A program made the position numbers and the translations under genes. The notes beneath the pieces are model-generated. The model saw nothing but the letters and a program-made list of their open reading frames with translations. It was not told the DNA's origin and searched no databases. From Chara braunii (Eukaryota > Streptophyta > Charophyceae > Charales > Characeae), in the NCBI GenBank assembly GCA_003427395.1, contig BFEA01000153.1:2545595-2571440 (forward strand): a DNA stretch of 25,846 nucleotides, in the 5' to 3' direction. Shown here one piece after another: positions 25,769-25,846 of the stretch; positions within the stretch are counted from its first letter, which is position 1, and each line of letters opens with the position of its first letter.

Positions 25769-25846
<78 letters not shown>
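25769..25846. repeat. (CA)n microsatellite in E4 3' LTR
   Basis: At least 39 CA units to the window end, against about 14 in the 5' LTR. The end of the window may coincide with an assembly break at this tract. Confidence 0.97.

Larger units (their letters stand above)
16881..25846 (+). mobile_element. E4: near-complete Ty3/gypsy retrotransposon
   Basis: Order on the plus strand: 5' LTR (16881-17898), tRNA-Met PBS, 1.7-kb leader, gag with CCHC knuckle, protease, RT, RNase H, integrase with C-terminal module, PPT, and 3' LTR from 25261 to past the window end. It is inserted in minus-strand gag E5, with CCTGG (16876-16880) as the expected target-site copy. Hand alignment of the first about 290 bp of the LTRs shows about 21 substitutions (about 7%), so the insertion is old. 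At least seven stops or frameshifts break pol. Confidence 0.95.
25261..25846 (+). repeat. E4 3' LTR (truncated by window end)
   Basis: Starts TGTGGCATACTATGC exactly like the 5' LTR and aligns to it up to the CA tract, with about 7% substitutions and a 27-bp gap at about 25570. The remaining about 450 bp are outside the window. Confidence 0.95.

Noticed and set aside
25645-25845. Minus-strand Cys-Val repeat frame (also 17295-17486)
   Set aside because: Translation of the (CA)n microsatellites in the E4 LTRs.

Overview
This window is repeat-rich eukaryotic nuclear DNA made almost entirely of decayed Ty3/gypsy-type LTR retrotransposons, with microsatellites, satellite-like arrays and one 700-N assembly gap. 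Two primer-binding sites complementary to initiator tRNA-Met (TGGTATCAGAGC), CCHC-knuckle gags, gypsy-order pol domains (PR-RT-RH-IN) and chromodomain-like IN tails point to a streptophyte (green plant lineage) genome. The gag style recalls repeats of charophyte algae such as Chara, but that is from memory and unproven. I see no credible single-copy host gene, rRNA, tRNA or CRISPR array.

Layout. E1 (1-8310, minus strand): nearly complete element with a 3' LTR cut by the window edge, PPT, broken pol and gag, tRNA-Met PBS and a 5' LTR missing part of U3. 8311-9346: unassigned spacer. E2 (9347-11230, minus): same family as E1; complete 3' LTR, PPT and the 3' end of pol, then truncated. E3 (11231-13345, minus): a second family; 3' LTR, PPT and integrase half of pol. 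13390-15830: 74-bp array, N gap, 41-bp array, a stretch of GTGCG/CGCAC inverted motifs, a pyrimidine tract, a TATA-bearing palindrome and an 83-bp hairpin-containing tandem repeat; the order resembles a decayed minus-strand LTR. E5 (about 16200-16880, minus): a gag remnant. E4 (16881 to beyond the window, plus): nearly complete; 5' LTR, PBS, long leader, gag, protease, RT, RNase H, integrase, PPT and the start of the 3' LTR. E4 is inserted in the 5' end of E5 gag.

None of the elements looks able to make its own proteins: every pol has stops and frameshifts, many of them explicable as C-to-T (or complementary G-to-A) transitions as expected for methylated, silenced DNA. The most unusual structure is that all three LTR families, plus the orphan promoter-like site at 15427, place a TATA-like sequence in the loop of a perfect 6-8 bp inverted repeat, with one compensatory base-pair change between the E3 and E4 families. 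Other notable structures are very unequal dinucleotide microsatellites inside LTRs, a direct duplication of the protease C-terminal half in E4, and the GTGCG-N5/6-CGCAC motifs on both sides of the gap.
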